NCBI GenBank assembly: GCA_026874595.1
Contig: CM049309.1
Coordinates: 28,215,033-28,279,032, forward strand
DNA length: 64,000 bases
Origin: Sipunculus nudus
Taxonomy: Eukaryota; Annelida; Sipuncula; Golfingiida; Sipunculidae
Direction of reading: 5' to 3'
Of the stretch, positions 39,921 to 52,390 are shown piece by piece (the first letter of the stretch is position 1; the number at the start of each line of letters is the position of its first letter). The translations under genes and the position numbers were made by a program. Under the pieces are notes generated by a model. It had not been told where the DNA came from and ran no database searches. It worked only from the letters and a program-made list of their open reading frames with translations.

Positions 39921-40049
39921 TTGTATTACGCGAAAACCGAGCCGATTTCGGCGAAAACGACGTTTGTAACAGGTTCTAAATCGGGTATTGAAGATCCTGA
40001 AAGGCTTCTTTTGCATCAGAAAACGTCTGTTTTTACACAAAACACGATC
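39921..40049 (+). repeat. Single mosaic monomer B' with CCG
   Basis: TCGGGTATTG type with CCG at positions 22-24, as at 30420. It lies six monomers after the copy at 39146. Confidence 0.93.
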
Positions 40050-41468
40050 TTGTATTACGCGAAAACCGAGCTGATTTCGGCGAAAACGACGTTTGTAACA
40101 GGTTCTAAATGGCCTAATGAAGCTTCTAAAACGCTTCTTTCGCAATTTAAATCGGCCATTTTTGCACAAAACACGATCTTGTATTACGCGAAAACCGAGC
40201 TGATTTCGGCGAAAACGACGTTTGTAACAGGTTCTAAATGGCCTAATGAAGCCTCTAAAACGCTTCTTTCGCAATTTAAATCGGCCATTTTTGCACAAAA
40301 CACGATCTTGTATTACGCGAAAACCGAGCTGATTTTGGCGAAAACGACGTTTGTAACAGGTTCTAAATGGCCTAATGAAGCTTCTAAAACGCTTCTTTCG
40401 CAATTTAAATCGGCCATTTTTGCACAAAACACGATCTTGTATTACGCGAAAACCGAGCTGATTTCGGCGGAAACGACGTTTGTAACAGGTTCTAAATGGC
40501 CTAATGAAGCTTCTAAAACGCTTCTTTCGCAATTTAAATCGGCCATTTTTGCACAAAACACGATCTTGTATTACGCGAAAACCGAGCCTATTTCGGCGAA
40601 AACGACGTTTGTAACAGGTTCTAAATGGCCTAATGAAGCTTCTAAAACGCTTCTTTCGCAATTTAAATCGGCCATTTTTGCACAAAACACGATCTTGTAT
40701 TACGCGAAAACCGAGCTGATTTCGGCGAAAACGACGTTTGTAACAGGTTCTAAATGGCCTAATGAAGCTTCTAAAACGCTTCTTTCGCAATTTAAATCGG
40801 CCATTTTTGCACAAAACACGATCTTGTATTACGCGAAAACCGAGCCGATTTCGGCGAAAACGACGTTTGTAACAGGTTCTAAATGGCCTAATGAAGCTTC
40901 TAAAACGCTTCTTTCGCAATTTAAATCGGCCATTTTTGCACAAAACACGATCTTGTATTACGCGAAAACCGAGCCGATTTCGGCGAAAACGACGTTTGTA
41001 ACAGGTTCTAAATGGCCTAATGAAGCTTCTAAAACGCTTCTTTCGCAATTTAAATCGGCCATTTTTGCACAAAACACGATCTTGTATTACGCGAAAACCG
41101 AGCTGATTTCGGCGAAAACGACGTTTGTAACAGGTTCTAAATGGCCTAATGAAGCTTCTAAAACGCTTCTTTCGCAATTTAAATCGGCCATTTTTGCACA
41201 AAACACGATCTTGTATTACGCGAAAACCGAGCTGATTTCGGCGGAAACGACTTTTGTAACAGGTTCTAAATGGCCCTATGAAGCTTCTAAAACGCTTCTT
41301 TCGCAATTTAAATCGGCCATTTTTGCACAAAACACGATCTTGTATTACGCGAAAACCGAGCCGATTTCGGCGAAAACGACGTTTGTAACAGGTTCTAAAT
41401 GGCCTAATGAAGCTTCTAAAACGCTTCTTTCGCAATTTAAATCGGCCATTTTTGCACAAAACACGATC

Positions 41469-41597
41469 TTGTTTTACGCGAAAACCGAGCTGATTTCGGC
41501 GAAAACGACGTTTGTAACAGGTTCTAAATCGGGTATTGAAGATCCTGAAAGGCTTCTTTTGCATCAGAAAACGTCTGTTTTTACACAAAACACGATC
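41469..41597 (+). repeat. Single mosaic monomer B'
   Basis: TCGGGTATTG type, twelve monomers after the copy at 39921. It starts TTGTTTTACG, a private change, and is followed directly by the monomer with the 18-bp duplication. Confidence 0.93.
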
Positions 41598-41744
41598 TTG
41601 TATTACGCGAAAACCGAGCTGATTTCGGCGAAAACGACGATTTCGGCGAAAACGACGTTTGTAACAGGTTCTAAATGGCCTAATGAAGCTTCTAAAACGC
41701 TTCTTTCGCAATTTAAATCGGCCATTTTTGCACAAAACACGATC
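41598..41744 (+). repeat. 147-bp monomer with an 18-bp internal tandem duplication
   Basis: GATTTCGGCGAAAACGAC occurs twice in a row at 41621-41638 and 41639-41656. The gain is a multiple of three, so frame and later phase are kept modulo three. The duplicated piece is the CpG-dense core of the monomer. No second example was seen in the window. Confidence 0.95.
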
Positions 41745-44325
41745 TTGTATTACGCGAAAACCGAGCTGATTTCGGCGAAAACGACGTTTGTAACAGGTTC
41801 TAAATGGCCTAATGAAGCTTCTAAAACGCTTCTTTCGCAATTTAAATCGGCCATTTTTGCACAAAACACGATCTTGTATTACGCGAAAACCGAGCTGATT
41901 TCGGCGAAAACGACGTTTGTAACAGGTTCTAAATGGCCTAATGAAGCTTCTAAAACGCTTCTTTCGCAATTTAAATCGGCCATTTTTGCACAAAACACGA
42001 TCTTGTATTACGCGAAAACCGAGCCGATTTCGGCGAAAACGACGTTTGTAACAGGTTCTAAATGGCCTAATGAAGCTTCTAAAACGCTTCTTTCGCAATT
42101 TAAATCGGCCATTTTTGCACAAAACACGATCTTGTATTACGCGAAAACCGAGCTGATTTCGGCGAAAACGACGTTTGTAACAGGTTCTAAATGGCCTAAT
42201 GAAGCTTCTAAAACGCTTCTTTCGCAATTTAAATCGGCCATTTTTGCACAAAACACGATCTTGTATTACGCGAAAACCGAGCTGATTTCGGCGAAAACGA
42301 CGTTTGTAACAGGTTCTAAATGGCCTAATGAAGCTTCTAAAACGCTTCTTTCGCAATTTAAATCGGCCATTTTTGCACAAAACACGATCTTGTATTACGC
42401 GAAAACCGAGCTGATTTCGGCGAAAACGACGTTTGTAACAGGTTCTAAATGGCCTAATGAAGCTTCTAAAACGCTTCTTTCGCAATTTAAATCGGCCATT
42501 TTTGCACAAAACACGATCTTGTATTACGCGAAAACCGAGCCGATTTCGGCGAAAACGACGTTTGTAACAGGTTCTAAATGGCCTAATGAAGCTTCTAAAA
42601 CGCTTCTTTCGCAATTTAAATCGGCCATTTTTGCACAAAACACGATCTTGTATTACGCGAAAACCGAGCCGATTTCGGCGAAAACGACGTTTGTAACAGG
42701 TTCTAAATGGCCTAATGAAGCTTCTAAAAGGCTTCTTTCGCAATTTAAATCGGCCATTTTTGCACAAAACACGATCTTGTATTACGCGAAAACCGAGCTG
42801 ATTTCGGCGAAAACGACGTTTGTAACAGGTTCTAAATGGCCTAATGAAGCTTCTAAAACGCTTCTTTCGCAATTTAAATCGGCCATTTTTGCACAAAACA
42901 CGATCTTGTATTACGCGAAAACCGAGCTGATTTCGGCGAAAACGACGTTTGTAACAGGTTCTAAATGGCCTAATGAAGCTTCTAAAACGCTTCTTTCGCA
43001 ATTTAAATCGGCCATTTTTGCACAAAACACGATCTTGTATTACGCGAAAACCGAGCTGATTTCGGCGAAAACGACGTTTGTAACAGGTTCTAAATGGCCT
43101 AATGAAGCTTCTAAAACGCTTCTTTCGCAATTTAAATCGGCCATTTTTGCACAAAACACGATCTTGTATTACGCGAAAACCGAGCCGATTTCGGCGAAAA
43201 CGACGTTTGTAACAGGTTCTAAATGGCCTAATGAAGCTTCTAAAACGCTTCTTTCGCAATTTAAATCGGCCATTTTTGCACAAAACACGATCTTGTATTA
43301 CGCGAAAACCGAGCTGATTTCGGCGAAAACGACGTTTGTAACAGGTTCTAAATGGCCTAATGAAGCTTCTAAAACGCTTCTTTCGCAATTTAAATCGGCC
43401 ATTTTTGCACAAAACACGATCTTGTATTACGCGAAAACCGAGCTGATTTCGGCGAAAACGACGTTTGTAACAGGTTCTAAATGGCCTAATGAAGCTTCTA
43501 AAACGCTTCTTTCGCAATTTAAATCGGCCATTTTTGCACAAAACACGATCTTGTATTACGCGAAAACCGAGCCGATTTCGGCGAAAACGACGTTTGTAAC
43601 AGGTTCTAAATGGCCTAATGAAGCTTCTAAAACGCTTCTTTCGCAATTTAAATCGGCCATTTTTGCACAAAACACGATCTTGTATTACGCGAAAACCGAG
43701 CTGATTTCGGCGAAAACGACGTTTGTAACAGGTTCTAAATGGCCTAATGAAGCTTCTAAAACGCTTCTTTCGCAATTTAAATCGGCCATTTTTGCACAAA
43801 ACACGATCTTGTATTACGCGAAAACCGAGCTGATTTCGGTGAAAACGACGTTTGTAACAGGTTCTAAATGGCCTAATGAAGCTTCTAAAACGCTTCTTTC
43901 GCAATTTAAATCGGCCATTTTTGCACAAAACACGATCTTGTATTACGCGAAAACCGAGCCGATTTCGGCGAAAACGACGTTTGTAACAGGTTCTAAATGG
44001 CCTAATGAAGCTTCTAAAAGGCTTCTTTCGCAATTTAAATCGGCCATTTTTGCACAAAACACGATCTTGTATTACGCGAAAACCGAGCCGATTTCGGCGA
44101 AAACGACGTTTGTAACAGGTTCTAAATGGCCTAATGAAGCTTCTAAAACGCTTCTTTCGCAATTTAAATCGGCCATTTTTGCACAAAACACGATCTTGTA
44201 TTACGCGAAAAACCGAGCCGATTTTGGCGAAAACGACGTTTGTAACAGGTTCTAAATGGCCTAATGAAGCTTCTAAAACGCTTCTTTCGCAATTTAAATC
44301 GGCCATTTTTGCACAAAACACGATC

Positions 44326-44454
44326 TTATATTACGCGAAAACCGAGCTGATTTCGGCGAAAACGACGTTTGTAACAGGTTCTAAATCGGGTTTTGAAGAT
44401 CCTGAAAGGCTTCTTTTGCATCAGAAAACGTCTGTTTTTACACAAAACACGATC
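44326..44454 (+). repeat. Mosaic monomer B', TTTTG variant, altered entry
   Basis: TCGGGTTTTG type preceded by CCGATTTTGG, but the boundary reads CACGATC followed by TTATATTACG instead of CACAATC followed by TTGTATTACG. The change creates a stop in the long minus-strand frame. Confidence 0.95.
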
Positions 44455-46155
44455 TTGTATTACGCGAAAACCGAGCTGATTTCGGCGAAAACGACGTTTG
44501 TAACAGGTTCTAAATGGCCTAATGAAGCTTCTAAAACGCTTCTTTCGCAATTTAAATCGGCCATTTTTGCACAAAACACGATCTTGTATTACGCGAAAAC
44601 CGAGCCGATTTCGGCGAAAACGACGTTTGTAACAGGTTCTAAATGGCCTAATGAAGCTTCTAAAACGCTTCTTTCGCAATTTAAATCGGCCATTTTTGCA
44701 CAAAACACGATCTTGTATTACGCGAAAACCGAGCTGATTTCGGCGAAAACGACGTTTGTAACAGGTTCTAAATGGCCTAATGAAGCTTCTAAAACGCTTC
44801 TTTCGCAATTTAAATCGGCCATTTTTGCACAAAACACGATCTTGTATTACGCGAAAACCGAGCTGATTTCGGCGAAAACGACGTTTGTAACAGGTTCTAA
44901 ATGGCCTAATGAAGCTTCTAAAACGCTTCTTTCGCAATTTAAATCGGCCATTTTTGCACAAAACACGATCTTGTATTACGCGAAAACCGAGCCGATTTCG
45001 GCGAAAACGACGTTTGTAACAGGTTCTAAATGGCCTAATGAAGCTTCTAAAACGCTTCTTTCGCAATTTAAATCGGCCATTTTTGCACAAAACACGATCT
45101 TGTATTACGCGAAAACCGAGCTGATTTCGGCGAAAACGACGTTTGTAACAGGTTCTAAATGGCCTAATGAAGCTTCTAAAACGCTTCTTTCGCAATTTAA
45201 ATCGGCCATTTTTGCACAAAACACGATCTTGTATTACGCGAAAACCGAGCTGATTTCGGTGAAAACGACGTTTGTAACAGGTTCTAAATGGCCTAATGAA
45301 GCTTCTAAAACGCTTCTTTCGCAATTTAAATCGGCCATTTTTGCACAAAACACGATCTTGTATTACGCGAAAACCGAGCCGATTTCGGCGAAAACGACGT
45401 TTGTAACAGGTTCTAAATGGCCTAATGAAGCTTCTAAAAGGCTTCTTTCGCAATTTAAATCGGCCTTTTTTGCACAAAACACGATCTTGTATTACGCGAA
45501 AACCGAGCCGATTTCGGCGAAAACGACGTTTGTAACAGGTTCTAAATGGCCTAATGAAGCTTCTAAAACGCTTCTTTCGCAATTTAAATCGGCCATTTTT
45601 GCACAAAACACGATCTTGTATTACGCGAAAACCGAGCCGATTTTGGCGAAAACGACGTTTGTAACAGGTTCTAAATGGCCTAATGAAGCTTCTAAAACGC
45701 TTCTTTCGCAATTTAAATCGGCCATTTTTGCACAGAACACAATCTTGTATTACGCGAAAACCGAGCTGATTTCGGCGAAAACGACGTTTGTAACAGGTTC
45801 TAAATGGCCTAATAAAGCTTCTAAAACGCTTCTTTCGCAATTTAAATCGGCCATTTTTTTGCACAAAACACGATCTTGTATTACGCGAAAACCGAGCTGA
45901 TTTCGGCGAAAACGACGTTTGTAACAGGTTCTAAATGGCCCAATGAAGCTTCTAAAACGCTTCTTTCGCAATTTAAATCGGCCATTTTTGCACAAAACAC
46001 GATCTTGTATTACGCGAAAACCGAGCTGATTTCGGCGAAAACGACGTTTGTAACAGGTTCTAAATGGCCTAATGAAGCTTCTAAAACGCTTCTTTCGCAA
46101 TTTAAATCGGCCATTTTTGCACAAAACACGATCTTGTATTACGCGAAAACCGAGC

Positions 46156-48002
46156 CGATTTCGGCGAAAACGACGTTTGTAACAGGTTCTAAATGGCCTA
46201 ATGAAGCTTCTAAAACGCTTCTTTCGCAATTTAAATCGGCCATTTTTGCACAAAACACGATCTTGTATTACGCGAAAACCGAGCTGATTTCGGCGAAAAC
46301 GACGTTTGTAACAGGTTCTAAATGGCCTAATGAAGCTTCTAAAACGCTTCTTTCGCAATTTAAATCGGCCATTTTTGCACAAAACACGATCTTGTATTAC
46401 GCGAAAACCGAGCTGATTTCGGCGAAAACGACGTTTGTAACAGGTTCTAAATGGCCCAATGAAACTTCTAAAACGCTTCTTTCGCAATTTAAATCGGCCA
46501 TTTTTGCACAAAACACGATCTTGTATTACGCGAAAACCGAGCTGATTTCGGCGAAAACGACGTTTGTAACAGGTTCTAAATGGCCTAATGAAGCTTCTAA
46601 AACGCTTCTTTCGCAATTTAAATCGGCCATTTTTGCACAAAACACGATCTTGTATTACGCGAAAACCGAGCTGATTTCGGCGAAAACGACGTTTGTAACA
46701 GGTTCTAAATGGCCCAATGAAGCTTCTAAAACGCTTCTTTCGCAATTTAAATCGGCCATTTTTGCACAAAACACGATCTTGTATTACGCGAAAACCGAGC
46801 TGATTTCGGCGAAAACGACGTTTGTAACAGGTTCTAAATGGCCTAATGAAGCTTCTTAAACGCTTCTTTCGCAATTTAAATCGGCCATTTTTGCACAAAA
46901 CACGATCTTGTATTACGCGAAAACCGAGCTGATTTCGGCGAAAACGACGTTTGTAACAGGTTCTAAATGGCCTAATGAAGCTTCTAAAACGCTTCTTTCG
47001 CAATTTAAATCGGCCATTTTGCACAAAACACGATCTTGTATTACGCGAAAACCGAGCCGATTTCGGCGAAAACGACGTTTGTAACAGGTTCTAAATGGCC
47101 TAATGAAGCTTCTAAAAGGCTTCTTTCGCAATTTAAATCGGCCTTTTTTGCACAAAACACGATCTTGTATTACGCGAAAACCGAGCCGATTTCGGCGAAA
47201 ACGACGTTTGTAACAGGTTCTAAATGGCCTAATGAAGCTTCTAAAACGCTTCTTTCGCAATTTAAATCGGCCATTTTTGCACAAAACACGATCTTGTATT
47301 ACGCGAAAACCGAGCCGATTTTGGCGAAAACGACGTTTGTAACAGGTTCTAAATGGCCTAATGAAGCTTCTAAAACGCTTCTTTCGCAATTTAAATCGGC
47401 CATTTTTGCACAAAACACAATCTTGTATTACGCGAAAACCGAGCTGATTTCGGCGAAAACGACGTTTGTAACAGGTTCTAAATCGGGTTTTGAAGATCCT
47501 GAAAGGCTTCTTTTGCATCAGAAAACGTCTGTTTTTACACAAAACACGATCTTGTATTACGCGAAAACCGAGCTGATTTCGGCGAAAACGACGTTTGTAA
47601 CAGGTTCTAAATGGCCTAATGAAGCTTCTAAAACGCTTCTTTCGCAATTTAAATCGGCCATTTTTGCACAAAACACGATCTTGTATTACGCGAAAACCGA
47701 GCCGATTTCGGCGAAAACGACGTTTGTAACAGGTTCTAAATGGCCTAATGAAGCTTCTAAAACGCTTCTTTCGCAATTTAAATCGGCCATTTTTGCACAA
47801 AACACGATCTTGTATTACGCGAAAACCGAGCCGATTTCGGCGAAAACGACGTTTGTAACAGGTTCTAAATGGCCTAATGAAGCTTCTAAAACGCTTCTTT
47901 CGCAATTTAAATCGGCCATTTTTGCACAAAACACGATCTTGTATAATCGCGAAAACCGAGCTGATTTCGGCGAAAACGACGTTTGTAACACGTTCTAAAT
48001 AG
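46156..48002 (+). repeat. Higher-order segment, left copy (34-monomer offset)
   Basis: Shared markers in order: CCG at 46156, alternating CCC units, TTAAACG stop at 46857, GGCCTTTTTT at 47143, mosaic TCGGGTTTTG at 47483, TATAATCGCG at 47943 and AAATAGCC at 48000. Each recurs 4387-4388 bp downstream, which is 34 x 129 plus the intervening one-base indels. Private to this copy are GAAACTTCT near 46463 and a lost T near 47018. Confidence 0.83.
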
Positions 48003-49420
48003 CCTAATGAAGCTTCTAAAACGCTTCTTTCGCAATTTAAATCGGCCATTTTTGCACAAAACACGATCTTGTATTACGCGAAAACCGAGCTGATTTCGGC
48101 GAAAACGACGTTTGTAACAGGTTCTAAATGGCCTAATGAAGCTTCTAAAACGCTTCTTTCGCAATTTAAATCGGCCATTTTTGCACAAAACACGATCTTG
48201 TATTACGCGAAAACCGAGCCGATTTCGGCGAAAACGACGTTTGTAACAGGTTCTAAATGGCCTAATGAAGCTTCTAAAACGCTTCTTTCGCAATTTAAAT
48301 CGGCCATTTTTGCACAAAACACGATCTTGTATTACGCGAAAACCGAGCTGATTTCGGCGAAAACGACGTTTGTAACAGGTTCTAAATGGCCTAATGAAGC
48401 TTCTAAAACGCTTCTTTCGCAATTTAAATCGGCCATTTTTGCACAAAACACGATCTTGTATTACGCGAAAAACCGAGCTGATTTCGGCGAAAACGACGTT
48501 TGTAACAGGTTCTAAATGGCCTAATGAAGCTTCTAAAACGCTTCTTTCGCAATTTAAATCGGCCATTTTTGCACAAAACACGATCTTGTATTACGCGAAA
48601 ACCGAGCCGATTTCGGCGAAAACGACGTTTGTAACAGGTTCTAAATGGCCTAATGAAGCTTCTAAAACGCTTCTTTCGCAATTTAAATCGGCCATTTTTG
48701 CACAAAACACGATCTTGTATTACGCGAAAACCGAGCCGATTTCGGCGAAAACGACGTTTGTAACAGGTTCTAAATGGCCTAATGAAGCTTCTAAAACGCT
48801 TCTTTCGCAATTTAAATCGGCCATTTTTGCACAAAACACGATCTTGTATTACGCGAAAACCGAGCTGATTTCGGCGAAAACGACGTTTGTAACAGGTTCT
48901 AAATGGCCTAATGAAGCTTCTAAAAGGCTTCTTTCGCAATTTAAATCGGCCATTTTGGCACAAAACACGATCTTGTATTACGCGAAAACCGAGATGATTT
49001 CGGCGAAAACGACGTTTGTAACAGGTTCTAAATGGCCTAATGAAGCTTCTAAAACGCTTCTTTCGCAATTTAAATCGGCCATTTTTGCACAAAACACGAT
49101 CTTGTATTACGCGAAAACCGAGCTGATTTCGGCGAAAACGACGTTTGTAACAGGTTCTAAATGGCCTAATGAAGCTTCTAAAACGCTTCTTTCGCAATTT
49201 AAATCGGCCATTTTTGCACAAAACACGATCTTGTATTACGCGAAAACCGAGCTGATTTCGGCGAAAACGACGTTTGTAACAGGTTCTAAATGGCCTAATG
49301 AAGCTTCTAAAACGCTTCTTTCGCAATTTAAATCGGCCATTTTTGCACAAAACACGATCTTGTATTACGCGAAAACCGAGCTGATTTCGGCGAAAACGAC
49401 GTTTGTAACAGGTTCTAAAT
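47143..49420 (+). repeat. Duplicated segment, right copy
   Basis: Matches 28204-30480 marker for marker (GGCCTTTTTT, CCGATTTTGG, CACAATC, TCGGGTTTTG, TATAATCGCG, CATTTTGGCAC at 48957, GAGATGATT, then a mosaic monomer). It overlaps the left 34-offset segment, so this part of the array has been copied at least three times over different distances. Confidence 0.8.
47423..47551 (+). repeat. Mosaic monomer B', TTTTG variant
   Basis: Preceded by CCGATTTTGG and CACAATC. Part of the 34-offset segment. Confidence 0.95.
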
Positions 49421-49488
49421 CGGGTATTGAAGATCCTGAAAGGCTTCTTTTGCATCAGAAAACGTCTGTTTTTACACAAAACACGATC
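49360..49488 (+). repeat. Single mosaic monomer B'
   Basis: TCGGGTATTG type with standard CTG. It ends the duplicated segment whose other copy ends in the mosaic monomer at 30420, which has CCG. Confidence 0.95.
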
Positions 49489-50542
49489 TTGTATTACGCG
49501 AAAACCGAGCTGATTTCGGCGAAAACGACGTTTGTAACAGGTTCTAAATGGCCTAATGAAGCTTCTAAAACGCTTCTTTCGCAATTTAAATCGGCCATTT
49601 TTGCACAAAACACGATCTTGTATTACGCGAAAACCGAGCTGATTTCGGCGAAAACGACGTTTGTAACAGGTTCTAAATGGCCCAATGAAGCTTCTAAAAC
49701 GCTTCTTTCGCAATTTAAATCGGCCATTTTTGCACAAAACACGATCTTGTATTACGCGAAAACCGAGCTGATTTCGGCGAAAACGACGTTTGTAACAGGT
49801 TCTAAATGGCCTAATGAAGCTTCTAAAACGCTTCTTTCGCAATTTAAATCGGCCATTTTTGCACAAAACACGATCTTGTATTACGCGAAAACCGAGCTGA
49901 TTTCGGCGAAAACGACGTTTGTAACAGGTTCTAAATGGCCCAATGAAGCTTCTAAAACGCTTCTTTCGCAATTTAAATCGGCCATTTTTGCACAAAACAC
50001 GATCTTGTATTACGCGAAAACCGAGCTGATTTCGGCGAAAACGACGTTTGTAACAGGTTCTAAATGGCCTAATGAAGCTTCTAAAACGCTTCTTTCGCAA
50101 TTTAAATCGGCCATTTTTGCACAAAACACGATCTTGTATTACGCGAAAACCGAGCTGATTTCGGCGAAAACGACGTTTGTAACAGGTTCTAAATGGCCTA
50201 ATGAAGCTTCTAAAACGCTTCTTTCGCAATTTAAATCGGCCATTTTTGCACAAAACACGATCTTGTATTACGCGAAAACCGAGCTGATTTCGGCGAAAAC
50301 GACGTTTGTAACAGGTTCTAAATGGCCTAATGAAGCTTCTAAAACGCTTCTTTCGCAATTTAAATCGGCCATATTTGCACAAAACACGATCTTGTATTAC
50401 GCGAAAACCGAGCTGATTTCGGCGAAAACGACGTTTGTAACAGGTTCTAAATGGCCTAATGAAGCTTCTAAAACGCTTCTTTCGCAATTTAAATCGGCCA
50501 TTTTTGCACAAAACACGATCTTGTATTACGCGAAAACCGAGC

Positions 50543-52390
50543 CGATTTCGGCGAAAACGACGTTTGTAACAGGTTCTAAATGGCCTAATGAAGCTTCTAA
50601 AACGCTTCTTTCGCAATTTAAATCGGCCATTTTTGCACAAAACACGATCTTGTATTACGCGAAAACCGAGCTGATTTCGGCGAAAACGACGTTTGTAACA
50701 GGTTCTAAATGGCCTAATGAAGCTTCTAAAACGCTTCTTTCGCAATTTAAATCGGCCATTTTTGCACAAAACACGATCTTGTATTACGCGAAAACCGAGC
50801 TGATTTCGGCGAAAACGACGTTTGTAACAGGTTCTAAATGGCCCAATGAAGCTTCTAAAACGCTTCTTTCGCAATTTAAATCGGCCATTTTTGCACAAAA
50901 CACGATCTTGTATTACGCGAAAACCGAGCTGATTTCGGCGAAAACGACGTTTGTAACAGGTTCTAAATGGCCTAATGAAGCTTCTAAAACGCTTCTTTCG
51001 CAATTTAAATCGGCCATTTTTGCACAAAACACGATCTTGTATTACGCGAAAACCGAGCTGATTTCGGCGAAAACGACGTTTGTAACAGGTTCTAAATGGC
51101 CCAATGAAGCTTCTAAAACGCTTCTTTCGCAATTTAAATCGGCCATTTTTGCACAAAACACGATCTTGTATTACGCAAAAACCGAGCTGATTTCGGCGAA
51201 AACGACGTTTGTAACAGGTTCTAAATGGCCTAATGAAGCTTCTTAAACGCTTCTTTCGCAATTTAAATCGGCCATTTTTGCACAAAACACGATCTTGTAT
51301 TACGCGAAAACCGAGCTGATTTCGGCGAAAACGACGTTTGTAACAGGTTCTAAATGGCCTAATGAAGCTTCTAAAACGCTTCTTTCGCAATTTAAATCGG
51401 CCATTTTTGCACAAAACACGATCTTGTATTACGCGAAAACCGAGCCGATTTCGGCGAAAACGACGTTTGTAACAGGTTCTAAATGGCCTAATGAAGCTTC
51501 TAAAAGGCTTCTTTCGCAATTTAAATCGGCCTTTTTTGCACAAAACACGATCTTGTATTACGCGAAAACCGAGCCGATTTCGGCGAAAACGACGTTTGTA
51601 ACAGGTTCTAAATGGCCTAATGAAGCTTCTAAAACGCTTCTTTCGCAATTTAAATCGGCCATTTTTGCACAAAACACGATCTTGTATTACGCGAAAACCG
51701 AGCCGATTTTGGCGAAAACGACGTTTGTAACAGGTTCTAAATGGCCTAATGAAGCTTCTAAAACGCTTCTTTCGCAATTTAAATCGGCCATTTTTGCACA
51801 AAACACAATCTTGTATTACGCGAAAACCGAGCTGATTTCGGCGAAAACGACGTTTGTAACAGGTTCTAAATCGGGTTTTGAAGATCCTGAAAGGCTTCTT
51901 TTGCATCAGAAAACGTCTGTTTTTACACAAAACACGATCTTGTATTTCGCGAAAACCGAGCTGATTTCGGCGAAAACGACGTTTGTAACAGGTTCTAAAT
52001 GGCCTAATGAAGCTTCTAAAACGCTTCTTTCGCAATTTAAATCGGCCATTTTTGCACAAAACACGATCTTGTATTACGCGAAAACCGAGCCGATTTCGGC
52101 GAAAACGACGTTTGTAACAGGTTCTAAATGGCCTAATGAAGCTTCTAAAACGCTTCTTTCGCAATTTAAATCGGCCATTTTTGCACAAAACACGATCTTG
52201 TATTACGCGAAAACCGAGCCGATTTCGGCGAAAACGACGTTTGTAACAGGTTCTAAATGGCCTAATGAAGCTTCTAAAACGCTTCTTTCGCAATTTAAAT
52301 CGGCCATTTTTGCACAAAACACGATCTTGTATAATCGCGAAAACCGAGCTGATTTCGGCGAAAACGACGTTTGTAACAGGTTCTAAATAG
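50543..52390 (+). repeat. Higher-order segment, right copy (34-monomer offset)
   Basis: Counterpart of 46156-48002: CCG at 50543, TTAAACG at 51244, GGCCTTTTTT at 51531, TCGGGTTTTG at 51871, TATAATCGCG at 52331 and AAATAGCC at 52388. Past this point the order agrees for about three monomers and then departs. Private changes are TACGCAAAAACC near 51176 and TATTTCGCG near 51945. Confidence 0.83.
51811..51939 (+). repeat. Mosaic monomer B', TTTTG variant
   Basis: Exactly 34 monomers (plus two inserted bases) after the copy at 47423. The following monomer begins TTGTATTTCG. Confidence 0.95.
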
